A stretch of 57,026 nucleotides of DNA from NCBI RefSeq assembly GCF_023072615.1, contig NZ_JAKNRW010000032.1:1-57026 (forward strand). Reading direction: 5' to 3'. Below are positions 26,383-34,748 of the stretch, one piece after another. Position 1 is the stretch's first letter. Each line of letters begins with the position of its first letter. The notes below the pieces were generated by a model. That model was not told where the DNA came from and searched no databases. It worked only from the letters and a program-made list of their open reading frames with translations. This stretch comes from Pseudomonas violetae. Its GTDB lineage: Bacteria > Pseudomonadota > Gammaproteobacteria > Pseudomonadales > Pseudomonadaceae. The position numbers were made by a program, and so were the translations under genes.

Positions 26383-26754
26383 GTGGCCAAAAAAGCCGCA
26401 TCCTTCGCCGCCCTTGGTGGCTTGGTATTTTCCACCGACGCAGGTCGTCATTGCCCCGATTGCAGTAAACCGGTGGACGCCTGCATCTGCAAACAGACCG
26501 TTATCCCAGCCGGCGACGGCATTGCTCGCGTGCGTCGCGAAAGCAAGGGTCGTGGCGGCAAGACGGTGACCACCATCACCGGCGTGCCCCTGGCTGAAGA
26601 TGCGCTCAAGGACCTGGCGACTGCGTTGAAAAAACGTTGCGGGACCGGTGGCGCGTTGAAAGACGGCATCATTGAAATCCAGGGCGATCATGTCGAGCTA
26701 CTCTTGGCCGAACTGATCAAGCTCGGTTTCAAGGCAAAGAAGGCCGGCGGCTAG
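26383..26754 (+). CDS. SUI1/YciH-family translation factor
   Basis: Bacterial homologue of eukaryotic initiation factor 1, thought to affect start-site fidelity, though its role in bacteria is not firm. 123 aa. It begins with GTG 26383 (AKKAASFAALGGLVFST), with AGAGGA 6 nt upstream; an in-frame TTG at 26377 touches that site, so I reject it. The N-terminal zinc-knuckle-like cysteines are C-x2-C...C-x-C (HCPDCSKPVDACICKQ). The SUI1 core RRESKGRGGKTVTTITG and KKRCGTGGALKDGIIEIQGD are typical. Confidence 0.9.
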   Translation: MAKKAASFAALGGLVFSTDAGRHCPDCSKPVDACICKQTVIPAGDGIARVRRESKGRGGKTVTTITGVPLAEDALKDLATALKKRCGTGGALKDGIIEIQGDHVELLLAELIKLGFKAKKAGG

Positions 26755-26758
26755 CAGC

Positions 26759-26832
26759 CTCTGTGAAAACCACCCTCGACTTGATCCAGTCCTGACAGCA
26801 GGTTTGGCGTCGTCCACATGGTTTTCACAGAG
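26759..26832. repeat. 14-bp inverted repeat after the SUI1 gene
   Basis: CTCTGTGAAAACCA (26759-26772) and TGGTTTTCACAGAG (26819-26832) are perfect reverse complements separated by 46 nt. This is another palindrome type, unlike the REP classes. It may be a mobile miniature repeat or a transcript end. Confidence 0.6.
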
Positions 26833-26885
26833 CCTGTTCTGACCGGTTTCTAAACTCACTGCGATCGGCGAGGTCTACCCCCTCG

Positions 26886-26916
26886 TTGACGAACCGTCAT
26901 TTTCATTCTTTAGACT
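26886..26916 (+). promoter_or_regulatory. Candidate promoter for speA
   Basis: TTGACG (26886-26891) and TAGACT (26911-26916) with 19-nt spacing, about 50 nt before the speA ATG. The spacing is slightly long. Confidence 0.35.
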
Positions 26917-26968
26917 GCGCCGGCCTGAACCCAGGCGACGCTCTATGACTTCTTTATAGGGGACTTCA

Positions 26969-28882
26969 ATGTCCGTACGACGCACACGCAAAGACGATGG
27001 CAGCCAATGGACAGTTGCGGACAGCCGCAGTGTTTACGGGATCCGCCATTGGGGGGCCGGGTATTTCGCGATCAATGACGCCGGTCGCGTCGAGGTTCGT
27101 CCGAACGGCCCCGCCAGTTCGCCAATCGACCTGTTCGAGCAAGTTGACCAACTGCGCCAAAGCGGTTTGTCCTTGCCATTGCTGGTCCGTTTCCCGGACA
27201 TCCTGCAAGACCGTGTGCGTCAGCTGACCGGTGCTTTCGATTCGAACATCGAGCGCCTGGAATACCAGAGCAAGTACACCGCGCTTTACCCGATCAAGGT
27301 CAACCAGCAAGAGGCGGTGATCGAAAACATCATCGCCACCCAGGACGTCTCCATTGGACTTGAAGCCGGGTCCAAGCCTGAGCTGCTTGCCGTGCTGGCC
27401 CTGGCGCCCAAAGGCGGCACCATCGTCTGCAACGGCTACAAAGACCGTGAGTTCATCCGCCTGGCGCTGATGGGCCAGAAGCTGGGTCACAACGTGTTCA
27501 TCGTTATCGAGAAAGAATCCGAAGTTGAGCTGGTGATCGAAGAAGCCGCCTCGCTGAAGGTCAAGCCACAGGTCGGCCTGCGCGTGCGCCTGTCGTCCCT
27601 GGCGTCGTCCAAATGGGCGGACACCGGCGGCGAGAAATCCAAGTTCGGTCTGTCGGCGGCGCAACTGCTGTCGGTGGTCGAGCGTTTCCGCGCTGCGGGC
27701 CTGGATCAGGGCATTCGCCTGTTGCACTTCCACATGGGCTCGCAGATCGCCAACCTGGCGGACTACCAGCACGGTTTCAAGGAAGCGATCCGCTACTACG
27801 GCGAACTGCGAAACCTGGGCCTGCCGGTGGATCACATCGATGTCGGTGGTGGCCTGGGTGTCGACTACGACGGTACTCACTCGCGTAACGCCAGTTCGAT
27901 CAACTACGACATGGACGACTACGCCGGTGTCGTGGTCGGGATGCTCAAGGAATTCTGCGATGCACAGAGCCTGCCGCACCCGAACATCTTCTCCGAAAGC
28001 GGTCGCTCGCTGACGGCGCACCACGCCATGCTGGTGGTGCAGGTCACCGACGTCGAGAAACACAACGACGACGTGCCGCAGATCGAGAACAAGGAAGCCT
28101 TGCCGGAAACCGTGCAGTGGCTGGTGGACCTGCTGGGGCCGACCGACATCGAGATGGTCACTGAAACCTACTGGCGCGCCACTCACTACATGAGCGACGT
28201 GGCCACCCAGTACGCCGATGGCAAGCTGACCCTGGCGGAAAAAGCCCTGGCCGAGCAATGCTACTTCGCCGTGTGCCGTCGCCTGCACAACTCTTTGAAG
28301 GCGCGTCAGCGTTCGCACCGTCAGGTGCTCGACGAACTCAACGACAAGCTGGCTGACAAGTACATCTGCAACTTCTCGGTGTTCCAGAGCCTGCCGGACA
28401 CCTGGGCAATCGGCCAGGTCCTGCCGATTTTGCCATTGCACCGCCTCGACGAAGAGCCGCTGCGCCGCGCCGTGCTGCAAGACCTGACCTGCGACTCCGA
28501 CGGCAAGATCAAGCAATACGTCGACGAGCAGAGCATCGAGACCAGCCTGCCGGTACATGCTCTGAAGGAGGGTGAAGACTACCTGCTGGGCATCTTCCTG
28601 GTTGGCGCCTACCAGGAAATTCTCGGTGACATGCACAACCTGTTCGGTGACACCGACTCGGTGAACATCTACCAGAACGCTGATGGCAGTGTGTATCACG
28701 CCGGAATCGAGACCCACGACACCATCGAAGACATGCTGCGCTACGTGCACTTGTCGCCGGAAGAGCTGATGACCCACTACCGCGACAAGTGCGCCAGCGC
28801 GCGCATCACTGCCGCCGAACGCACCCAGTTCCTCGACGCCTTGCGCCTGGGCCTGACCCGTTCTTCTTACCTGTCCTCCTGA
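26969..28882 (+). CDS. speA: Biosynthetic arginine decarboxylase
   Basis: PLP enzyme making agmatine from arginine, the entry to putrescine synthesis. 637 aa, close to the family norm. The PLP lysine is K110 in ALYPIKVNQQ, and the alanine-racemase-type barrel continues with LLHFHMGSQIANLADY and VDVGGGLGVDYDGT-like HIDVGGGLGVDY (about residues 285-305). The C-terminal beta domain carries LPVHALKEGEDYLLGIFLVGAYQ. The start MSVRRTRKDDGSQW follows AGGGGAC. It stands alone on the plus strand. Confidence 0.97.
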   Translation: MSVRRTRKDDGSQWTVADSRSVYGIRHWGAGYFAINDAGRVEVRPNGPASSPIDLFEQVDQLRQSGLSLPLLVRFPDILQDRVRQLTGAFDSNIERLEYQSKYTALYPIKVNQQEAVIENIIATQDVSIGLEAGSKPELLAVLALAPKGGTIVCNGYKDREFIRLALMGQKLGHNVFIVIEKESEVELVIEEAASLKVKPQVGLRVRLSSLASSKWADTGGEKSKFGLSAAQLLSVVERFRAAGLDQGIRLLHFHMGSQIANLADYQHGFKEAIRYYGELRNLGLPVDHIDVGGGLGVDYDGTHSRNASSINYDMDDYAGVVVGMLKEFCDAQSLPHPNIFSESGRSLTAHHAMLVVQVTDVEKHNDDVPQIENKEALPETVQWLVDLLGPTDIEMVTETYWRATHYMSDVATQYADGKLTLAEKALAEQCYFAVCRRLHNSLKARQRSHRQVLDELNDKLADKYICNFSVFQSLPDTWAIGQVLPILPLHRLDEEPLRRAVLQDLTCDSDGKIKQYVDEQSIETSLPVHALKEGEDYLLGIFLVGAYQEILGDMHNLFGDTDSVNIYQNADGSVYHAGIETHDTIEDMLRYVHLSPEELMTHYRDKCASARITAAERTQFLDALRLGLTRSSYLSS

Positions 28883-28892
28883 GTGAGTGATG

Positions 28893-28942
28893 CCAGGCTT
28901 GATTCCTGTCTGGGCCGGTTGGCCTGCGACGGGCAAGCCTGG
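28893..28942 (+). terminator. Inverted repeat after speA
   Basis: CCAGGCTTG (28893-28901) and CAAGCCTGG (28934-28942) pair across 32 nt, with a small GGCC-GGTT-GGCC hairpin inside. The right side (GGGCAAGCCTGGCTCCCACC) is a half-REP sequence. No T-run. It probably marks the end of the speA transcript; the rest of the 285-nt gap shows no gene. Confidence 0.45.
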
Positions 28943-29167
28943 CTCCCACCGATAAGTCGTCTGAAATCTTTCTGCGCACTGTAGGAAGTTTCAGTTCGCA
29001 CGGTGCTACGGTTCTCTCATGCCTGGCGGAATTAGCTGCTTTCTGACGATCTAAAGCGTTTGTTCCTCAATTCGCGTAGGCCCTTTCCCAAGTTGTAATT
29101 CGGCACTCTACTCAGCCATCCCTCTCAGGGAGAATCCCTGGCTGCCCCCTCCAGTAGAGAATCGCCG

Positions 29168-30202
29168 ATGTCCAATCCAGCCAACGAGCCTGCAATTCGT
29201 CTGGATGTAGCAGGTCTGTCCCATTCCTTCGAAGTCCTGGACTTTGCCTGTTCTGAAGCCATCAGCCAGCCGTTTGTGTACGAGCTGCAGGTGCTGCTCG
29301 ATGACCCGGAACTGGACCTTGCCAGCCTGCTGTACCGTTCGGCCTATCTGCATCTGGATGCGTCGGGCAACGGTGTTCACGGGCAGCTGAATGAGCTGGT
29401 CCAGTTGCAACATGGCCCGGGGCCCCGGCGTTGCCATGTGCGGCTGCAGCCGAAGCTCAGCGGCCTGTCCCAACGCAACAGCCAGCGCATTTTCAGTGCC
29501 CGTTCAGTGCCGCAGATCCTCAGCCAGGTGCTCAAGGAGCATGGCCTCACCGAAGAGGATCGGCGGTTCGACTTGCGTGGGGAGTATCCGCTGCAGGATT
29601 TCTGTACGCAGTATTGCGAGTCGGACCTGCAATTCCTGCAGCGCCTGTGCGCCCAGGCGAACATTCATTACTACTTCGAGCACAGCAGGCGCGGTCATTG
29701 CCTGGTCTTTGTCGAAGCGCAGGCATCAGCTACTGCCGCAGTGAAACCCCGCATGCCCAGCTTGCAACGAGCCTGGGTGGTCGAGGTCGATGAAGCCCGG
29801 CCCGATCCGTCGAGGCCAGTCGCGGTGCAGTTTGACTGGGTGTACCAGGGCGAAGGCGCAACGCCCAGTCATTGCTGGCTGCCAGTGTCCGAACACGTGT
29901 GCCGTGACTCGTTGTTGCAGCTGACCGAAGGGGCCGAGGTGGTGGTGAGCTTTATCGAGGGTGATCCGGATCGCCCACTGATCACCGGCTTTCTGAGCTC
30001 CCCGACGGCGCTGCGAGTCCAGTGCCCGGTTGATGTCCCGGCCCCCTGCGCAAATGTCGAGGGCCTGCTGCAACAGTTGCGCTCAGCACAGCCGCTGCTA
30101 TTGCTGTGCATGCTGCCGGGTGGCGGCAGTTTCAATCATTGCGCGCAGACGCTTTGCACGTGCCGGCTGGCCATGCGGCTGGGCGGGGGGCAATTGCCAT
30201 GA
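29168..30202 (+). CDS. Short VgrG-like protein lacking the needle
   Basis: 344 aa. Residues about 8-190 match the gp27-like/phage GPD baseplate domain of VgrG: YPLQDFCTQYCESDLQFLQR and YYFEHSRRGHCLVF are the conserved hub segments. Residues about 215-285 are a shortened gp5 OB-fold ending in EGAEVVVSFIEGDPDRPLITG, the hallmark VgrG string. Full VgrGs (about 600 aa or more) then have a beta-helical needle; here only about 60 residues follow, ending in the SFNHCAQTLCTCRLAMRLGG tail. ATG 29168. It overlaps the DUF4123 gene by 4 nt. No other T6SS gene is present, so it is an orphan. It may be a degenerate or specialised spike, or a non-T6SS adaptor. Confidence 0.83.
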   Translation: MSNPANEPAIRLDVAGLSHSFEVLDFACSEAISQPFVYELQVLLDDPELDLASLLYRSAYLHLDASGNGVHGQLNELVQLQHGPGPRRCHVRLQPKLSGLSQRNSQRIFSARSVPQILSQVLKEHGLTEEDRRFDLRGEYPLQDFCTQYCESDLQFLQRLCAQANIHYYFEHSRRGHCLVFVEAQASATAAVKPRMPSLQRAWVVEVDEARPDPSRPVAVQFDWVYQGEGATPSHCWLPVSEHVCRDSLLQLTEGAEVVVSFIEGDPDRPLITGFLSSPTALRVQCPVDVPAPCANVEGLLQQLRSAQPLLLLCMLPGGGSFNHCAQTLCTCRLAMRLGGGQLP

Positions 30203-30981
30203 GCGTCCCGAGGCCACGCTGGCTACTTCTCGACGGATCTGACGCGCCCCAGGCCAGCGCCGCGCTGGCGGACACATTCGCCCACGTGTCGCGCTCTTGG
30301 TTGTTCGAAGGCACTGAGCTGCATGCGCTGCGCGAGCAAGGCCCGACGCTGGTCGATCTGGATGATTGCCCGGTGCTGGCTGAGCGCGCTCACCAGGAGC
30401 CGCGCATCTGGCGCGGCCTGTTGTTGTACAGCGAGGCCTCGACCGCACAGTTGCTGGCTCATCTGCGACGCATGCTGACAGTTTCGGTCGGGCTGCATCA
30501 TCGGGCCCTGCTGAGTTACTACAGCCCGTACACCGCCAGCTACTTTTTCGATGCCTGCGATGCCCGTGAGCTGAGTCGCTGGCTGGGGCCGGTACGTCAA
30601 CTGAGCTGGTTCGGCGGCACCTGGGCGGACCGGGCAATCGGCTTCGAGGGCTGGCAGCAGCTGAGCAACCCAGGGCTTGTGACCGGCCCCCTGGCGATCC
30701 AGGAATGTCTTAGCCAGGGACAGCTGGACAAGCTGCAAACCTGTCTGCTGGAGCAGCATGCCTGGCAATGGAGTGAAACCACCGGGACCGATTACGAGCG
30801 TCTGTGGTCCCATCTTCAGGAAGGCCTGGCGCTGGGTTTCAGCGAGCGTGCGGTGCTCGACGAGTGGTTGTGGCTACGCTTGCAGTATCCGGCGTACACA
30901 CCAGCCAGCACGCTGCCGGGGCTGACCCCGCGAGAGCATCTCGAATGCCTGCGCTACCTGTGGAAGAACAACAAACCCTGA
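30199..30981 (+). CDS. DUF4123 protein, T6SS effector chaperone type
   Basis: DUF4123 proteins load effectors onto VgrG. 260 aa from ATG 30199 (MSVPRPRWLLLDGSDAPQ), which overlaps the VgrG-like stop by ATGA. Typical elements are the N-terminal WLLLDG strand, VDLDDCPVLAE, and the middle LLSYYSPYTASYFFDACDAR followed by WLGPVRQLSW, which resembles the LRYYDP...LLGP pattern of the family. The C-terminal half is helical with many Trp/Leu. The next gene is a lipoprotein esterase, not a cytosolic effector, so the expected cargo is not obvious here. Confidence 0.85.
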   Translation: MSVPRPRWLLLDGSDAPQASAALADTFAHVSRSWLFEGTELHALREQGPTLVDLDDCPVLAERAHQEPRIWRGLLLYSEASTAQLLAHLRRMLTVSVGLHHRALLSYYSPYTASYFFDACDARELSRWLGPVRQLSWFGGTWADRAIGFEGWQQLSNPGLVTGPLAIQECLSQGQLDKLQTCLLEQHAWQWSETTGTDYERLWSHLQEGLALGFSERAVLDEWLWLRLQYPAYTPASTLPGLTPREHLECLRYLWKNNKP

Positions 30982-30993
30982 GGTGTGGCGGCG

Positions 30994-31869
30994 ATGGCGA
31001 ACAGAATCCGGCTATTTTGCAAACTGGCCATCGGCGCGCTGCTGCTGGCTGCAGCCACGGGCTGTTCACCGCTCAAGGCACTGAATGCACTGACGCCTGA
31101 AGGCAGCTTCGACAAAACCGAGGGCATTGCCTATGGCAGTGATCCGCGGCAGAAGCTCGATGTGTATGTACCGCGGCATTCCATGGAAAACGCACCGGTC
31201 GTGGTGTTTTTCTACGGTGGCAGCTGGAACAGCGGATCGCGCAGCGATTACAGTTTTGTCGGCGAGGCCCTGGCATCCCGGGGAATCGTGGCGGTGTTGG
31301 CGGACTATCGGCTTTATCCGCAGGTACGCTACCCGGCGTTTCTTGAGGATGGTGCCAGGGCAGTAGCCTGGACCCGGGCGCATATCCAGCAGTTCTCCGC
31401 AAATCCGCAGCGGTTGTACCTGATGGGGCATAGCTCCGGCGCGTACAACGTCGCGATGCTGGCGCTGGACCCGCAGTTCCTGGGGGCCGCAGGCATGTCG
31501 CCACACGATATCAGTGGCTGGATCGGCCTGGCCGGGCCCTATGATTTTCTGCCCATCAAGAACCCTGACGTGCGCCCGGTGTTTTTCTGGCCGGATTCGC
31601 CGCCCCAGTCGCAGCCGATCAACCATGTCAGTCGTGGAGCGCCACCTGCCTTGCTGATGGCGTCCAACGATGACGAACTGGTCGACCCGAGTCGCAACAC
31701 CGGCGGCCTGGCGCGCAAGCTGCGCGAAGCGGGGGTACCGGTGCGCGACCTGTATTTTTCCCGCACCGGTCATGCCACCCTGGTGGCAACGTTGTCCCGG
31801 CCGCTGCGTGGCCTGGCGCCGGTGCTGGATGAGGTCACAGGCTTCATCAGGGCCACGCCGGCTCAGTGA
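30994..31869 (+). CDS. Alpha/beta-hydrolase lipoprotein (esterase)
   Basis: 291 aa from ATG 30994, 8 nt after AGGTG; a GTG at 30985 overlaps that site. The signal peptide ends in the lipobox-like AATGC with C24. Catalytic serine S147 lies in GHSSG, the acid is probably among D226/D227/D231 (ASNDDELVDP), and the histidine is H260 (TGHATLV). The oxyanion loop is FFYGGSW near 72-78, as in carboxylesterase/BD-FAE hydrolases. The signal peptide implies an envelope location, so it is not a standard T6SS-injected lipase. It starts 12 nt after the DUF4123 gene and is likely co-transcribed. Its stop overlaps the convergent MATE gene by 7 nt. Confidence 0.85.
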   Translation: MANRIRLFCKLAIGALLLAAATGCSPLKALNALTPEGSFDKTEGIAYGSDPRQKLDVYVPRHSMENAPVVVFFYGGSWNSGSRSDYSFVGEALASRGIVAVLADYRLYPQVRYPAFLEDGARAVAWTRAHIQQFSANPQRLYLMGHSSGAYNVAMLALDPQFLGAAGMSPHDISGWIGLAGPYDFLPIKNPDVRPVFFWPDSPPQSQPINHVSRGAPPALLMASNDDELVDPSRNTGGLARKLREAGVPVRDLYFSRTGHATLVATLSRPLRGLAPVLDEVTGFIRATPAQ

Positions 31870-33212
31870 GCCTTGGCAGCAAACCAGCCGTCGTTCTTTT
31901 GCAGAAGCCAGGCAAATGCGCCCAGGGTCAGGCTGCGTAGCAACATGAACAGCAGAAACGTCAGCCACAGGCCATGGTTGCCCAACCCTTGCAGCGCCCA
32001 GGCGAAGGGCAGCAGCAGGGCCACCGTTAACAGCATGCCGTTGCGCATTTCCCGGGCCCGCGTAGCACCGATGAACAGACCATCGAGCAGGTAACTCCAG
32101 ACGGCGATCAAGGGCAGCGCTGCCAGATAGGGCAGGTAGATGAACGCGGTGTCACGCACGCTTTGTATATCGGTCTGCATCTCGATAAACAGATGCCCGC
32201 CAAATAGAAACAGCGCGGCAAAGCCCAGGCTCGCCAGCAGTGACCAACCTGAGGCCACCACTAACGAGCGGCGCAATGCCTGCCGATCCCGGGCGCCAAT
32301 CGCATGACCGCACAACGCCTCCACGGCGTGGGCCAGGCCATCCAGTGCATGAGCAGTCAGCAGCAGGCCATTAAGGAGCAGCGCATTGGCGGCCACGGTG
32401 GCGTCGCCCAGCCGTGCACCTTGCACGGTGATCAGGAAAAAAATCGACTGCAGCGCCAGGCTGCGAATGAAAATGTCGCGATTGACCGCCAGCAGTGCTC
32501 GCCAGCTCTGCCAGATTGCCAGCGCGGCCCAGGCGATGTGTCCGGGGTAGGCGCGCAGAGCCTTGCGGGTCATCAGCAAGCCGATGATCGCACCGGTCCA
32601 TTCGGCGATGACCGAGGCCCGGGCGGCCCCGACCACACCCCAGTCCAGGCCAAGAACGAACCACAGGTTCAAGGCGATGTTGACCAGGTTGGTACTCAGC
32701 AGTATCGCCAATGGTGCCCGGGCGTTCTGCGTGCCGAGGAACCAGCCGACCAGTGCATAACTGGCCAGCGCCGCCGGCAGGCCGAATAATCGGGTATGGA
32801 AGAATTCGCGGGTCAACTGCTCCAGCTCAGCCGAAGGCTGCATGAAGTGCAGCGCGACTCCGCTCAAGGGCACGCCTGCCGCGCCCAGGACAATCGCCAG
32901 CCCTAGGGCCAGCAACAAGCCTTGCAACAGGATCTGGCGCAATGCCGCGCCATCGCCTCGGCCGGCCGCCTGCGCCGCGAAACCGGTGGTGCCCATGCGC
33001 AGGAAACCCATGCCCCAGGCCAGGAAGGTGTACAGGCTGGCCCCGACGGCGACGGCGCCCAGTTGATGGGCATGGGGCAGGTGGCCGACAACGGTGCTGT
33101 CGACCAGCGCCACCAGCGGCACGGAAATATTGGAAAGAATCATGGGCGCGGCAAGCGCCCAGACCCGGCGATGGGTCGGGCGATCGCGCCAGTCGTTACT
33201 CAGGTTGGACAT
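31863..33212 (-). CDS. MATE-family efflux transporter (DinF type)
   Basis: 449 aa with about 12 hydrophobic segments, typical of MATE multidrug/cation antiporters. The N-terminal half carries APMILSNISVPLVALVDSTVVGHL, the DinF-branch signature with the conserved Asp, and GFAAQAAGRGD. The C-terminal half repeats the bundle with ALDGLAHAVEALCGHAIGARD. The start at ATG 33212 has a good AAGGAG. It is convergent with the esterase, overlapping 7 nt at the stops, and a small membrane protein lies upstream on the same strand. Substrate unknown. Confidence 0.92.
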   Translation of the reverse strand: MSNLSNDWRDRPTHRRVWALAAPMILSNISVPLVALVDSTVVGHLPHAHQLGAVAVGASLYTFLAWGMGFLRMGTTGFAAQAAGRGDGAALRQILLQGLLLALGLAIVLGAAGVPLSGVALHFMQPSAELEQLTREFFHTRLFGLPAALASYALVGWFLGTQNARAPLAILLSTNLVNIALNLWFVLGLDWGVVGAARASVIAEWTGAIIGLLMTRKALRAYPGHIAWAALAIWQSWRALLAVNRDIFIRSLALQSIFFLITVQGARLGDATVAANALLLNGLLLTAHALDGLAHAVEALCGHAIGARDRQALRRSLVVASGWSLLASLGFAALFLFGGHLFIEMQTDIQSVRDTAFIYLPYLAALPLIAVWSYLLDGLFIGATRAREMRNGMLLTVALLLPFAWALQGLGNHGLWLTFLLFMLLRSLTLGAFAWLLQKNDGWFAAKAH

Positions 33213-33240
33213 GCAGGCTCCTTGGGGGAGCCATTGTGTG

Positions 33241-33534
33241 TCAGTGGATTATCCAGCTCAACAACCATAAGCCCAGCAGCAACCAGATGATGCCCATTAT
33301 GATCGACGCATTCATGAATGCCCGGATGGCCGACCACAGCAGCATCAGGCCAAGAACCAGCGCGATGATGCTGATGATCGAAGTGTCCATCCCCAGCGCC
33401 CGGGACAGCCCTTCGACAAAATTGGCCCCGGCATGGCTCAATAGATTGAACAGGCCGCTGAGGCCGTCGACGATAAAACGAATAACTGAACCGAGTGCCT
33501 GGCCGAGCCATTCGAAAAAGCTTTCTACCTGCAT
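33241..33534 (-). CDS. Small membrane protein of unknown function
   Basis: 97 aa. An amphipathic N-terminal helical stretch (about 5-45, FFEWLGQALGSVIRFIVDG) precedes two membrane helices, about 52-67 and 72-96 (IISIIALVLGLMLLW and IMGIIWLLLGLWLLSWI). No motif I can name. It is 28 nt upstream of the MATE gene on the same strand and may be co-transcribed. Confidence 0.7.
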   Translation of the reverse strand: MQVESFFEWLGQALGSVIRFIVDGLSGLFNLLSHAGANFVEGLSRALGMDTSIISIIALVLGLMLLWSAIRAFMNASIIMGIIWLLLGLWLLSWIIH

Positions 33535-33684
33535 GTGTAGTTCGTCCTGAGAGAATGATGAGGCCCGTGAGTGCAGCTTCTACAGGGCATCGACTGTGGA
33601 TTATGGGGCAAAGTTCGACACTACATCGATATGCTTGCAGTCCTGGGCCAACCCCGTGAAGCTATACGTCTTCAGGAGAGCCCG

Positions 33685-33987
33685 ATGAACCTTGTTGAAC
33701 TGACCGAACGCCTGCACGCCATCCGCGACCGCAATGACTGGCGACAATTTCACAGCCCAAAAAACCTGGCCATGGCTGCCAGCGTGGAAATGTCCGAGCT
33801 GGTGGAGATTTTCCAGTGGCTGACCGAAGACCAGTCGCGCCAGTTGCCGGCCGACAAACTCGCCCATGCCGGTCAGGAAGTCGGTGACATCGTGCTTTAT
33901 CTACTGTTGTTGTGCAGCGAGTTGGGGTTGGACATGAATGAAGTGGTGCGCAGCAAGCTGGCGGACAGCGAACGGCGGTTCAACTGA
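33685..33987 (+). CDS. MazG-like nucleotide pyrophosphohydrolase
   Basis: 100 aa from ATG 33685 (MNLVELTERLHAIRDRNDW) with AGGAG upstream. All-alpha NTP pyrophosphatase fold: EMSELVEIFQW (ExxE metal motif) and EVGDIVLYLLLL (ExxD) provide the Mg ligands, and WRQFHSPKNLAMA is the substrate-side segment. It resembles dCTP pyrophosphatase (DCTPP1/RS21-C6) types, so it is probably a house-cleaning enzyme. It overlaps cmoM at TGATG. Confidence 0.9.
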   Translation: MNLVELTERLHAIRDRNDWRQFHSPKNLAMAASVEMSELVEIFQWLTEDQSRQLPADKLAHAGQEVGDIVLYLLLLCSELGLDMNEVVRSKLADSERRFN

Positions 33988-34736
33988 TGAGTGACCGTCA
34001 TTTCGATCAGTTGGCGACGCGCTTTGCCGAAAAAATCTATGGTGGGGCCAAGGGCGCCATCCGTCTGGCCGTGCTACAGGCTGATCTGGCCGAAACCCTG
34101 CCGGACCGGCCGTTGCGCGTTCTGGACATCGGCGCCGGGCTGGGCCACATGTCGTTATGGCTGGCCCAGCGAGGTCACGACGTCACGCTCGCCGAACCTG
34201 CCGAACCGATGCTCGAAGGCGCTCGCCAGCGCTTCGCCGAGGCCGGGCAGCAGGCGACCTTTATTCAGGCGCCCTGGCAGGATCTGCTGGGCCAGCTTAC
34301 CGGGCCCTACGACCTGGTGCTGTGTCATGCGGTGCTGGAATGGTTAGCCGAACCCCACGCGATACTGCCGGTCTTGCATCAATTGACCCGGCAGGACGGC
34401 TGGTTGTCCCTGGCCTTCTACAACCGCGATGCGCTGATTTACCGCAACCTGCTCAAGGGCCACTTCCGCAAGATGCGCAAGAACGACATGGCAGGTGAAA
34501 AGCAGAGCCTCACGCCACAGCAGCCCCTGGACCCGCGTGAACTTGCGGCGCAACTTGAAGGCCTGTGGCAGGTCGAAACTCAGAGTGGGGTACGGGTGTT
34601 TCACGACTACATGCCAGTGGAGTTCCAGGCCCGCGCAGAACTGGTGGACTTGCTTGAAATGGAACTCGCGCACCGCCGTCACCCAAGCTTTGCCGGGCTT
34701 GGGCGCTATTTGCACTGGATCTGTCGGCCGATCTGA
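33987..34736 (+). CDS. cmoM: tRNA 5-carboxymethoxyuridine methyltransferase
   Basis: Methylates the carboxyl of cmo5U34 in tRNA to mcmo5U. 249 aa. N-terminal DRHFDQLATRFAEKIYGGAK, close to E. coli CmoM (DRNFDDIAEKFSRNIYG). SAM motif I is LDIGAGLGHMSLWLA; VLCHAVLEWLAEP and LSLAFYNRDALI follow, then SGVRVFHDYM near the C-terminus, all shared with CmoM. ATG 33987 overlaps the pyrophosphohydrolase stop. It is 12 nt from the DUF4136 gene downstream. Confidence 0.92.
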   Translation: MSDRHFDQLATRFAEKIYGGAKGAIRLAVLQADLAETLPDRPLRVLDIGAGLGHMSLWLAQRGHDVTLAEPAEPMLEGARQRFAEAGQQATFIQAPWQDLLGQLTGPYDLVLCHAVLEWLAEPHAILPVLHQLTRQDGWLSLAFYNRDALIYRNLLKGHFRKMRKNDMAGEKQSLTPQQPLDPRELAAQLEGLWQVETQSGVRVFHDYMPVEFQARAELVDLLEMELAHRRHPSFAGLGRYLHWICRPI

Positions 34737-34748
34737 TCGGAGCATGAA

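Noticed and set aside
26966..28936. 656-codon minus-strand ORF
   Set aside because: It covers speA in full on the opposite strand; speA has clear family motifs.
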